Source of the DNA: Clostridia bacterium
GTDB taxonomy: Bacteria > Bacillota > Clostridia > Oscillospirales > CAG-272
Assembly (NCBI GenBank): GCA_017960705.1
Contig: JAGCYR010000040.1
Span: forward strand, 1 to 21,957
Direction of reading: 5' to 3'
Length of the DNA stretch: 21,957 bases
In this document: piece by piece, positions 1-6,690 of the stretch
How the letters are laid out: each line of letters starts with the position of its first letter
Position numbering within the stretch: position 1 is the stretch's first letter
The notes under the pieces: model-generated
Databases searched by the model: none
What the model saw: the letters and a program-made list of their open reading frames with translations, nothing else
Told to the model about the DNA's origin: nothing
Program-made: the position numbers and the translations under genes

Positions 1-774
1 CAGGCGTCGGTCTGCGGCTCGACCCTCGCCCTGATGGACGCGGGCGTTCCGATCAAGGCGCCGGTCGCCGGTATCTCCTGCGGGCTCATCACCGAGGACG
101 ACGGCAGCTGGACGACCATGATCGACATCCAGGGTCTTGAGGACTTCTACGGCGATATGGACTTCAAGGTCGCCGGCACCCACAAGGGCATCACCTCGAT
201 CCAGATGGATCTGAAGATCGACGGTCTGACCCCCGAGATCATCCGCGAGGCGCTTGCCACGACCCACAAGGGCAGAGACTATATTATCGACGAAGTGATC
301 CTGAAGGCGATCCCCGCGCCCCGCGCGACCGTCTCCGAGTACGCTCCCAAGATGATCACCATCAAGATCAATCCCGACAAGATCCGCGAGGTCATCGGCA
401 GCGGCGGAAAGGTCATCCAGAAGATCGTCGCCGACACCGGCGCCAAGATCGACATCGAGGACGACGGTTCGGTCTACATCTCCGGCGTGAAGCAGGAGAG
501 CATCGACCGTGCGAAGGCGATCGTCGAGGCGATCGTGTTCGAGCCGGTCGTGGGCGAGACCTACGACGCGACCGTCACCCGCATCATTCCGATCGGCGCG
601 TTCGTCGAGTACGCTCCCGGCAAGGAGGGGATGGTCCACATCTCCAAGCTGCAGGACAAGCGGACCGAGAAGGTCGAGGACGTCGTGAACGTCGGAGACT
701 CGGTGCGCGTCAAGTACCTCGGTACCGACGAGAAGGGCAGACACAACCTCTCGATGAAGGACGCCGACAAGTAA
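1..774 (+). CDS. pnp: Polyribonucleotide nucleotidyltransferase (PNPase), C-terminal part
   Basis: This is the last 257 residues of PNPase, the phosphorolytic 3'-5' exoribonuclease of RNA turnover; the frame is open from base 1, so the gene begins upstream of the window. The visible protein starts in the second RNase PH domain (QASVCGSTLALMDAGVPIKAP), including the conserved DFYGDMDFKVAGT region. It continues through a KH domain with the GxxG loop (VIGSGGKVI, about residues 133-141 of the fragment) and ends in an S1 RNA-binding domain (GAFVEYAPGKEGMVHISKL). The C-terminus stops shortly after the S1 domain and lacks a long tail. A strong hairpin terminator follows 30 bases later. Identification is essentially certain; only the N-terminal domains are outside view. 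Confidence 0.98.
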   Translation, partial: QASVCGSTLALMDAGVPIKAPVAGISCGLITEDDGSWTTMIDIQGLEDFYGDMDFKVAGTHKGITSIQMDLKIDGLTPEIIREALATTHKGRDYIIDEVILKAIPAPRATVSEYAPKMITIKINPDKIREVIGSGGKVIQKIVADTGAKIDIEDDGSVYISGVKQESIDRAKAIVEAIVFEPVVGETYDATVTRIIPIGAFVEYAPGKEGMVHISKLQDKRTEKVEDVVNVGDSVRVKYLGTDEKGRHNLSMKDADK

Positions 775-804
775 GCGTCCAAAACACCGTAAATACCCCG
801 AAAA

Positions 805-832
805 CGGGCGTCGTTCGACGCCCGCTTTTCTT
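805..832 (+). terminator. Rho-independent terminator of pnp
   Basis: The hairpin has 8-bp arms cgggcgtc and gacgcccg around the loop gttc and is followed by cttttctt. It lies 30 bases after the pnp stop codon. Confidence 0.9.
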
Positions 833-910
833 ATGCAAAGTCGAAAACGGAGGGGCGCGGGCGACCGCCGCCGAATCCGAGTGAAACGAAACGAAGAAAG
901 GGAAAACGAA

Positions 911-1801
911 ATGCAGAGAGAAAGCGAAAAAACCGATTGGAAGAGCCGGATCCTAAACAATCCGGTCTGGCAGCTGACGGCGGCGGGGCTGGTGATCGTC
1001 GCGGTGCTGATCGCCGTCCTGATCCCGAAAAGATCGGCGGGGAAGAATACGAAGGGCGCCAAAACGGAACCGTCCGTCCCGACCGTGACCCATACGCTGA
1101 CGGGCGTGGGGCGGGGACCGCTCTCGCTCGTCGACGCCGCCCACCCGCAGAGCCGGGAGGACGCCGTTTCGTGCGGCGTCGACTGCCTTCCCGCCGGATG
1201 GCATCCCGCGTCGGGCTACGCGATCGGAGGGTCGTCGATCCGGCTGGCGCCGGTCGCTCTGATGCAGCTCGACCGGATGATCCTCGACTACACAGGCGGC
1301 AACGCCAGCTATTCGGTTCCCTGCGTCACGTCGGGTTACCGCGACTTCGCTTCCCAATCGGCGGTCGGATTGACTCCCGGGACCGACCCCGCCGGGACCG
1401 GCTACGCCCTGACGCTCTCCCTCTGCGTGCCTCAGGGCGACGGGATGACCGTGGTCCCGCTCTCCAATCCTTTGGCGCAGTCCTTTTCCGCGTGGCTCGC
1501 CTCCCACGCCGCGTCCTACGGCTTTACCTACGATTCGGGCGGCTCGCTCCGCTACGTCGGGATCCCGCACGCTTTCGTGATGCTGCGCTCGTCTCTTTCT
1601 CTCGCGGCGTACGTAGCCGCCCTGACGGAAAAAACGAAAACCGCCCCCCTGTCCGTGGAGGCGGCGGGCGCGACCTATTCGGTTTTCTTCGTCCCGGCGG
1701 AAAAGGACGGCACGGCGTCCGTCACGCTCCCCGAATCCGCCGTCTATACCGTCTCAGGCACCAACGCCGGAGGCTTCATCGTCGCCGTCCGCGAACCGTA
1801 G
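911..1801 (+). CDS. Membrane-anchored M15B (VanY-like) carboxypeptidase homologue, apparently inactive
   Basis: The 296-aa product starts at the ATG at 911, which has a purine-rich ribosome site (gaaaggg) 7 bases upstream. An in-frame ATG at 833 lies against the pnp terminator and is less likely. Residues 22-38 form one transmembrane helix, so the rest should be extracytoplasmic. The body matches the M15B D-Ala-D-Ala carboxypeptidase family: GPLSLVDAAHP (69-79), VTSGYRDFASQ (139-149), GTGYALTLSL (162-171), WLASHAASYGF (195-205) and RYVGIPHAFVM (214-224). Aligned to the family patterns SxHxxGxAxD and ExWHxRYVG, the zinc His is A161, the zinc Asp is T168, the catalytic Glu is S209 and the second zinc His is S212. 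The residues between SGYR and GTGYAL are also shortened. I infer a non-catalytic wall-binding or regulatory role. The family call is firm; the alignment is by eye. Confidence 0.75.
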   Translation: MQRESEKTDWKSRILNNPVWQLTAAGLVIVAVLIAVLIPKRSAGKNTKGAKTEPSVPTVTHTLTGVGRGPLSLVDAAHPQSREDAVSCGVDCLPAGWHPASGYAIGGSSIRLAPVALMQLDRMILDYTGGNASYSVPCVTSGYRDFASQSAVGLTPGTDPAGTGYALTLSLCVPQGDGMTVVPLSNPLAQSFSAWLASHAASYGFTYDSGGSLRYVGIPHAFVMLRSSLSLAAYVAALTEKTKTAPLSVEAAGATYSVFFVPAEKDGTASVTLPESAVYTVSGTNAGGFIVAVREP

Positions 1802-1857
1802 ACCCCTCCTCAATGCGCGCAGCGCAATTCATGGCGCGCAGCGCCAATTCACGCGGG

Positions 1858-1899
1858 CTTGCCCGCAATTCACGACGGCTTGCCGTCAATTCATTCGTT
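1858..1899 (+). repeat. 42-bp direct repeat, copy 1
   Basis: This copy is identical to 2116-2157 over 42 bases. It begins cttgcccgcaattcacgac, contains the hairpin gacggcttgccgtc and ends in attcattcgtt. It ends exactly where the left terminal inverted repeat of the MITE-like element begins. Confidence 0.95.
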
Positions 1900-2101
1900 C
1901 TTTGCCTCCCCCATCGGGGGAGGAGGGGGGACCGCTTGCGGTGGAAGGGGCAAGTGCAGGGACCGCTTGCGGTGGTAGGGGTTCCCCGACGTGAGCTTGC
2001 GAGCGTTGGGGGTTCCCGTGGAAGGGGCACACAAAGAGAGAACTGCCAATCGATAGCCCCTTCTGTCGCTACGCGCCACCTCCCCCGTAGGGGAGGCAAA
2101 G
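1900..2101. mobile_element. MITE-like element with 12-bp terminal inverted repeats
   Basis: The ends are perfect inverted repeats: ctttgcctcccc at 1900-1911 and ggggaggcaaag at 2090-2101. The 202-bp interior has no ORF. It carries two 23-bp direct copies that differ at one base (1928-1950 and 1959-1981), each containing the palindrome accgcttgcggt. A further stem pairs ccccgacg (1984-1991) with cgttgggg (2004-2011). No clean short target-site duplication was found next to the inverted repeats. Instead, 42-bp direct repeats lie outside the element. A non-autonomous transposable element is the best reading, but it could equally be a larger composite of the palindrome repeats. Confidence 0.55.
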
Positions 2102-2115
2102 TAACCAAGGTGTTT

Positions 2116-2157
2116 CTTGCCCGCAATTCACGACGGCTTGCCGTCAATTCATTCGTT
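2116..2157 (+). repeat. 42-bp direct repeat, copy 2
   Basis: This is the second exact copy of 1858-1899. It is separated from the right end of the MITE-like element by 14 bases (2102-2115). Confidence 0.95.
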
Positions 2158-2352
2158 ACCCCCCGTTCCCTTCATTGGCGCTTGCGCCACATCATTTGAC
2201 CGCTTGCGGTCAACGTCATTGACGAGTCACATCATTGTTGCGCAGCAACACATCATTGCGCGCAGCGCACGATCCTCACGCCGCGCAGCGGCATATCGCG
2301 TGCGAAGCACATATCGCATTGCGCGGTCTCTCGCACCCGCGCAATATATCGC

Positions 2353-2384
2353 AAAAACCGGGAAGGCTCGCCTTCCCGGTTTTT
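2353..2384. terminator. Bidirectional terminator between convergent genes
   Basis: This is a perfect 14-bp inverted repeat around a 4-base loop (ctcg), with A5 at one end and T5 at the other, so it can terminate on both strands. It lies 4 bases past the rlmH stop codon and ends the long minus-strand operon. It is also the last palindrome in the repeat nest. Confidence 0.92.
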
Positions 2385-2388
2385 ATAA

Positions 2389-2868
2389 TTATTTATGATA
2401 CCTTTTCCCCGCGCGGATCGAGTACGCCCGGTAGAGCGATTCGAGAAAGACCACGCGCATCAGCTGATGGGGAAACGTCATCTTCGAGTAGGAGAGTTTC
2501 AGCGCCGCCTTTTCCTTGACGGCGGGGGAAAGCCCGTGCGAACTGCCGATGACGAACGCGAGCGTGCCGCCGGAGTCCCCGAACCGTCCGACGGCGTCGG
2601 CGAATTCCTCCGAGGAGAGCTGCTTGCCCTCCACGCACAGCGCGACGAGCGGCGTCGATTGCGGCAGGGCGGCAAGGATCTTTTCACCCTCCCGATTCAG
2701 GGCGGCGGCGACGGCGCGGGGATCGTCCTCGTCGGGGATCCTCTCCTCCGGAAGATTGACCTCCCGCAGGTCGCAGAACGCCGCGAGCCTCTTGCGGTAT
2801 TCGGACGCGGCTTCGGCAAGGTACGCTTCTTTCAGCGTGCCGACCGTGATCAGCGTGACCCGGTGCAT
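2389..2868 (-). CDS. rlmH: 23S rRNA (pseudouridine(1915)-N(3))-methyltransferase RlmH
   Basis: The 159-aa protein is exactly the usual length of the family. RlmH is a SPOUT-fold, SAM-dependent enzyme that methylates pseudouridine 1915 in helix 69 of 23S rRNA after 70S assembly. Visible marks are the N-terminal VTLITVGTLKEAYL, the glycine-rich SAM loop FVIGSSHGLS (105-114), the SKMTFPHQLMRVVFLESLYRA block (128-148) and the signature C-terminus RAGKRYHK. The SAM loop is often IGGAYG or IGGSLG in the family, so GSSHG is a mild variant. The start at 2868 has a ggagg site upstream. It follows the broken DUF1015 gene on the same strand and should be the last gene of the operon. Confidence 0.97.
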   Translation of the reverse strand: MHRVTLITVGTLKEAYLAEAASEYRKRLAAFCDLREVNLPEERIPDEDDPRAVAAALNREGEKILAALPQSTPLVALCVEGKQLSSEEFADAVGRFGDSGGTLAFVIGSSHGLSPAVKEKAALKLSYSKMTFPHQLMRVVFLESLYRAYSIRAGKRYHK

Positions 2869-2899
2869 AGTTTCGCCTCCCTTGCGTCGTTTTCGGGGA

Positions 2900-4146
2900 T
2901 CAGTCGTCCTCCGCGATTTTGCGGGCTTAGAGGTAGTAGCGCTTGTCGCGCGCCTCGCCCATCGAGAAGGTTTTGCGGGGCAGAGCGCCCTTCTCCTGAA
3001 CCGCTGGGAAGAGCTGTTCTTTCTCCATCCCGGGGAACAGGAAGCCGATCGCGCCGCGTTCCTTGACGATGGACGCCAGCGCCTCCTCCCCGTGGATATA
3101 GTCGACCGTCACGCCGGGATGCCCCTTCACGTAGCGGTCAAGAAAGATCTGCAGGGTCCCGACGTCGAGCGGGTGGGTGCCGTGCGGATAGGTGATATCC
3201 GAGGAGGTTTCGCCCGAAAGCAGCGTCAGATGGGTCGCGGGCGCCTCGGGATCTTTGACAGACGCCGCGAGGACGTCCGAGAGCAGCGCTTTTGTCAGAT
3301 CGGCTTCATCCGCTCCGAAAACGGCGCGGTAGATGGGACGGAAGACCAGCGCGGGGAATGCAGGTTGACCAGTTCGACGAGGGCGAAGCGGGCGGGATGC
3401 GAGAGCGCGTCGTCGCCGAGCGCGTCCTGCAGCTCCTCAAAGTACGCCTTCGCCGCGGCGAGCGAATGGTTGCCGTCGCCGACCGCAAACACGAGCAGAT
3501 CCTCCCCCTCGGGAGAAATGGCGTCGAGCGCGTCGTCCACCCGTTTCTGCATCGCGCGGTCGAGCAGATACCCGGTGACGTGTCCGCCGCCCTGCATCAG
3601 GTCAAAGTCGTAGAGCGGCGCTTTCGCGGTCGCAAGCTCGGCGAGCGGCTCGATCACCGTCTTGTCCGGGTCGTCGAGCAGGAGCATCACGTGCGGCAGT
3701 TCGATCTTCGCGCCCCGACGGATATCGACGCGGGGAGGCACGCGTTCGAGCACGGTCCCCTCGGTCGCGCGGATCGGCGGCTTGGAACCGGGTTTGTAGT
3801 CGTAGTCGAGCAGGTCGATCGCCCCGACCAGCCCCTCGCGCACCGTGCCGTCGGATTGGGTGCGGCGGAGATAGATCATCGCGTGGGGATACTCGGTGAA
3901 GTCACCGTTCGAGAGCGCCTGTTCCATCGCGGCGTGGATTCCGGGGACGCGCTCTTTCCGTTCGGAGAGAAAGATCTCGGGCAGAATGAAGCGGAGGGTC
4001 GAGAGGGCGTCGCCGACAATCGATTCGGTCTCCTCCCAGACGGCGGGCTCGCTCGTGAACTGGTCGCAGGCGACGACGGCGTAGCGCGTGCCGTCGGCCT
4101 TCTTGAAATCGGGCAGCAGGATATCGGCGGGGTAAAAACGGCTCAT
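2900..4146 (-). pseudogene. DUF1015 family protein, frameshifted and with a premature stop
   Basis: Residues 1-277 from the ATG at 4146 (aaggag ribosome site) match DUF1015 proteins, with ACDQFTSEPAVWEE near the start and FAVGDGNHSLAAAKAYFEEL near residue 230. After NLHSP the frame is lost and ends at 3295. The family sequence resumes one frame over from 3352 (ALVFRPIYRAVFG) and runs without a stop to 2930 (GAIGFLFPGMEKEQLF, then RDKRYYL). One base missing from the G run at 3353-3356 (C run on the coding strand) explains the shift. A second lesion follows: TAA at 2927-2929 stands where a residue is expected between RYYL and ARKIAEDD, with the next stop at 2900-2902. The family's biochemical role is not established. 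Two independent lesions favour a true pseudogene over a single read error. Confidence 0.85.
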
Positions 4147-4196
4147 GGGGTTCTCCTTATGACAAAAAGTCGGTTTTCAAAAATAAAGGTTTGGCG

Positions 4197-4411
4197 TATA
4201 GGATCGCGCCGTACGGGCATCCTATCTTGCGGAGGGTCCGGGTGCAAACGAACGTTGACACGCGATTGCCGGGTGATCCTCTCTTCCCAACGCCGCAGAG
4301 CGGTATTGGATCCCGCGGGCGGGGACCGTTTCACGCCATCGCGGGGGAGCCGACTCCGCCGTCCGCACCCCGGAAGCGATCCGGGACGGGCGGTCGGGGC
4401 GGCTCTTTTTT
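4197..4411 (+). ncRNA. Candidate small RNA on the plus strand, unassigned
   Basis: The 266 bases between the desulfurase and DUF1015 genes contain no credible ORF. They end in a strong plus-strand terminator (4347-4411), although no plus-strand gene lies upstream of it. A possible promoter is ttttca (4174-4179), a 17-bp spacer, then tatagg (4197-4202), which would give a transcript of about 205 nt. Inside it a 7-bp stem pairs ataggat (4198-4204) with atcctat (4219-4225), and tgcgg (4228-4232) can pair with ccgca (4293-4297). I could not match it to 6S, SRP, RNase P, tmRNA or a known riboswitch by eye. The call rests on the orphan terminator. Confidence 0.35.
4347..4411 (+). terminator. Strong orphan terminator on the plus strand
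   Basis: The stem is long and interrupted. gagccg (4347-4352) pairs with cggctc (4400-4405), then ctccg with cgggg, ccgtccg with cgggcgg, and cccgg with ccggg around the loop aagcgat. It is followed by T6 (4406-4411). The T run is on the plus strand only, so it does not serve the minus-strand desulfurase gene whose stop codon abuts it at 4413. Confidence 0.8.
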
Positions 4412-4412
4412 C

Positions 4413-5588
4413 TTAAAAGCGGACGAGCCGCGTGATCTCTTCGCTGAGCGCGTCACAGAACAGATCGATCTGTTCGACGGTATTCCGGTGCGAGAAACTG
4501 ACGCGGATGGTCGCGTCGGCGTCGGCGTCGGAAAGACCGAACGCAGAGAGGGCGGACGTGCCGTGCTTGCCGTGCGAGGAACACGCCGAACCGCTCGATA
4601 CGTAAATGCCGCGCGCCGAGAGAGCGTGGAGCATGGTCTCGCTCTTGAAGTGCGGGATCGTCAGACTGACGATGTGCGGGGAAGCGACCGGGGGCAGATT
4701 TGCCCGCACGCCCGAAAGAGAAAGAAACGGATTGCTTGCGAGTTTTTCAAACAGACGCTCGCGGAGTTCGGTCAGGCGCGCGATCCTCTCGGCGAGGGCG
4801 GAATACCCGACCGCCGCGGCTTTGGCGAAGGCGGCGCACGACGGGGGATCCTCGGTCCCCGAGCGTAGCCCCGCTTCCTGCCCGCCTCCCAAAAGGATCG
4901 GGACGAGCCCGCGATTTCGGATGACGCCCGGATCGATCCAGAGCGCCCCGGTCCCCTTCGGACCCTCGATCTTGTGGGAACTCAAAGTGAGCAGCCCGCA
5001 GCCGAGCGTCTTGACCGAGAACGGCACTTTCAGGTACGCCTGCGTGGCGTCGACGTGCAGGACCGCGTCGGGACACGATCGCCTGAGCGCGGCGGCGACG
5101 GCGGGAACGTCGTAGAGGGCGCCGGTCTCGTTGTTGACCAGCATGATCGAGGCAAGGATCACGTCGGGGGTGGCGTATTTCACGATCGCTTCGGGATCGA
5201 GCCTGCCTCCCGTCGTCGGGATCTCGACGATCTTGTACCCCTCGTCGGCAAGGGCGGCGAGCGGCATCTTCACCGAGGCGTGTTCGCCCGCGGACGTTAA
5301 AATCGTTTTCCCCTTGAAGCGCGGTTTGGCGTGCGCCCTGCCGAAGATGGCAAGGTTGTTCGCTTCGGTTCCGCCCGAGGTGAAGAGGACGGTCCCGCCC
5401 GCCGTGTCGCCGACCGTTTTCGCGATGGTCTGCCGCGCGTTTTTCAGAACGGTCTCGGCGTCCTTTCCCATCCCGTGGAGCGACGACGGGTTGCCGTACT
5501 CGCTCCTTGCAACCGAAAGGTAGGTTTTCAGCGCCTCCTCCGAGATCCGGGTGGTGGCGCTATTGTCAAAGTAGATCTCGTTTCCCAT
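4413..5588 (-). CDS. Cysteine desulfurase, NifS/IscS type
   Basis: The 391-aa PLP enzyme removes sulfur from cysteine and holds it as a persulfide for Fe-S cluster assembly or tRNA thiolation. It begins IYFDNSATT (5-13), as in this family. It has GGTEANNLAIFG (72-83), H103 in GEHAS, D180 in HVDATQ, the PLP lysine K206 in SSHKIEGPKGTGAL, RSGTED (242-247) and the catalytic cysteine C336 in SSGSACSS. The long flexible loop carrying this cysteine suggests the IscS/NifS group rather than SufS. The start follows the lipoprotein stop by 10 bases, and that TAA is part of the taaggag ribosome site, so the two are cotranslated. The partner may be ThiI, encoded at 14617-15801; no scaffold gene is adjacent. 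Confidence 0.95.
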   Translation of the reverse strand: MGNEIYFDNSATTRISEEALKTYLSVARSEYGNPSSLHGMGKDAETVLKNARQTIAKTVGDTAGGTVLFTSGGTEANNLAIFGRAHAKPRFKGKTILTSAGEHASVKMPLAALADEGYKIVEIPTTGGRLDPEAIVKYATPDVILASIMLVNNETGALYDVPAVAAALRRSCPDAVLHVDATQAYLKVPFSVKTLGCGLLTLSSHKIEGPKGTGALWIDPGVIRNRGLVPILLGGGQEAGLRSGTEDPPSCAAFAKAAAVGYSALAERIARLTELRERLFEKLASNPFLSLSGVRANLPPVASPHIVSLTIPHFKSETMLHALSARGIYVSSGSACSSHGKHGTSALSAFGLSDADADATIRVSFSHRNTVEQIDLFCDALSEEITRLVRF

Positions 5589-5598
5589 TTCCGTCTCC

Positions 5599-6690
5599 TT
5601 ACTTGAAGCGGAACTCGGAGAGAACGCGCGCGAACTCGTCCGTATGGGCGGCGAAGACCGCGTCTGCGGCGTCGGCGTTCTCTCCCACGGCGGAGAGAGT
5701 CACGGTATAGAGCCCGCGGTGCAGCCCGGTGCGGAGCAGAACGTACACGACCGAGAAGCGGACGACCCGTCCGTCGCCCCGCCGGGTGACCCGGCATTCG
5801 TAGCGGAAGGCGTCGCAGCCGTCGACTTTGATCTGTTCGGGCTCCTCTCCGATGACCGTCACGTCTTTATAACGGAGTTCGTATTGCTCCTTCTGCGACG
5901 CAAAATACTCCTGCACGGTCGAAAACCCCTCGGGGTAGAACGAGGCGGCCGAGACCCCCGCGCCGTCCTGCGTGTACCCGGACGAGATCCCCGTCCGCAT
6001 ATCGGCGTTCCAATCGAGCGGCAGATAGAGCGAGTAGTAGGCGATCTTCGGGTCCGACGCCAGCTGCATCCCCTCGGGGGCGCCCTCGGTGATCTTCTCC
6101 TTGGCTTCGGGCGTTTCGGTCACCTCGCGGAAACTGAAGTTCGCGACCGAGAGTTCAAAGTCCTCGATGTGATCGGTGTACCCGACCGTCCCCGTCACGG
6201 TGGCGTCTACTTTACCGGTGTAGGTCAGGATCGCCACGCCCTCCGACGGCGAATCTCCGCGCATAACAAGGATCTGCATCACCTTGTAGTTGACCCCGCC
6301 GCGCGTGAAGCTGTAGACCCACGCCCGTCCGGGAAGCTCCTCTTTGCCGACCGGGCACTCCGCGTTTTCGCTTTCAAACGCGACCGTCGTTCCGGTGTCC
6401 GCGATCGCGTCGAGCGCGGCGCGGTTGGCGTCCCAGTAGGCGGCAAGCGATTCCTCTTCGGGGGCGACTATCGTGGCGGTCATCGAGGTCGGATCGAGCT
6501 CCGAAACGAACGCGGTGAGCACCCCCGCCGAGCGGCCGATCGTGTACCCCTTCGGCACGTAGAACACGAATCCGTCAAGGTCGGGGTCGGAGGCGAGGGT
6601 CATCCCCTCCGGCACGTCGGACTTGCCGCAGGAGGCGAGCAGGAGCGCCGCGAGGATCAGAAGACAGATCGAAATCAGCGCGCGTTTCAT
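5599..6690 (-). CDS. Lipoprotein with two tandem homologous domains
   Basis: The 363-aa protein has a lipoprotein signal: KR, a hydrophobic stretch and the lipobox LLASC, with the lipidated cysteine at residue 21. The mature part contains two similar units, about residues 27-189 and 205-363. The first opens PEGMTLASDPDLDGFVFYVP and the second PEGMQLASDPKIAYYSLYLP; both continue with a strand-rich region and a YxVMQIL- or VVYVLL-type core. This resembles the PsbP-like/lipid-anchored domains often found in Firmicutes, but I cannot name a function. Its ATG overlaps the stop of the upstream gene (ATGA, 6687-6690), indicating translational coupling within the murD operon. Confidence 0.85.
   Translation of the reverse strand: MKRALISICLLILAALLLASCGKSDVPEGMTLASDPDLDGFVFYVPKGYTIGRSAGVLTAFVSELDPTSMTATIVAPEEESLAAYWDANRAALDAIADTGTTVAFESENAECPVGKEELPGRAWVYSFTRGGVNYKVMQILVMRGDSPSEGVAILTYTGKVDATVTGTVGYTDHIEDFELSVANFSFREVTETPEAKEKITEGAPEGMQLASDPKIAYYSLYLPLDWNADMRTGISSGYTQDGAGVSAASFYPEGFSTVQEYFASQKEQYELRYKDVTVIGEEPEQIKVDGCDAFRYECRVTRRGDGRVVRFSVVYVLLRTGLHRGLYTVTLSAVGENADAADAVFAAHTDEFARVLSEFRFK

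Larger units (their letters stand above)
1802..2352. repeat. Gene-free repeat nest: palindrome arrays with constant linkers
   Basis: No credible gene lies in these 550 bases. The stretch is a chain of short perfect hairpins (arms 3-8 bp, loops mostly gca, tt or gaa) joined by near-constant linkers. Three linker classes occupy separate blocks. At 1814-1887 the linker is AATTCA(C/T), between hairpins at 1814-1826, 1833-1845, 1853-1866 and 1874-1887. At 2177-2268 it is AC(A/G)TCATT, between hairpins at 2177-2188, 2197-2212, 2221-2228, 2237-2249 and 2258-2268. At 2281-2352 it is approximately ATATCGC, between hairpins at 2281-2291, 2299-2309 and 2319-2344. Arm sequences differ from unit to unit while the linkers are kept. 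A MITE-like insert occupies the middle. Confidence 0.85.

Noticed and set aside
833..910. N-terminal extension of the M15B-like protein from ATG 833
   Set aside because: The ATG is part of the pnp terminator tail and lacks a ribosome site. The ATG at 911 has one and places the membrane helix correctly.
937..2199. A long open frame (420 codons) over the M15B-like gene and the repeat nest
   Set aside because: It is Arg/Pro/Gly-rich, reads the M15B gene in another frame and continues through palindromes. It is a by-product of GC-rich codon use.
2177..2268. Possible CRISPR array from regularly spaced repeats
   Set aside because: The constant parts are only 8 bases, the variable parts are palindromes of 8-16 bases, and no cas gene is present.
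4347..4411. Terminator for the minus-strand cysteine desulfurase gene
   Set aside because: The T run is on the plus-strand side of the hairpin. On the minus strand the hairpin is preceded by A and not followed by T.
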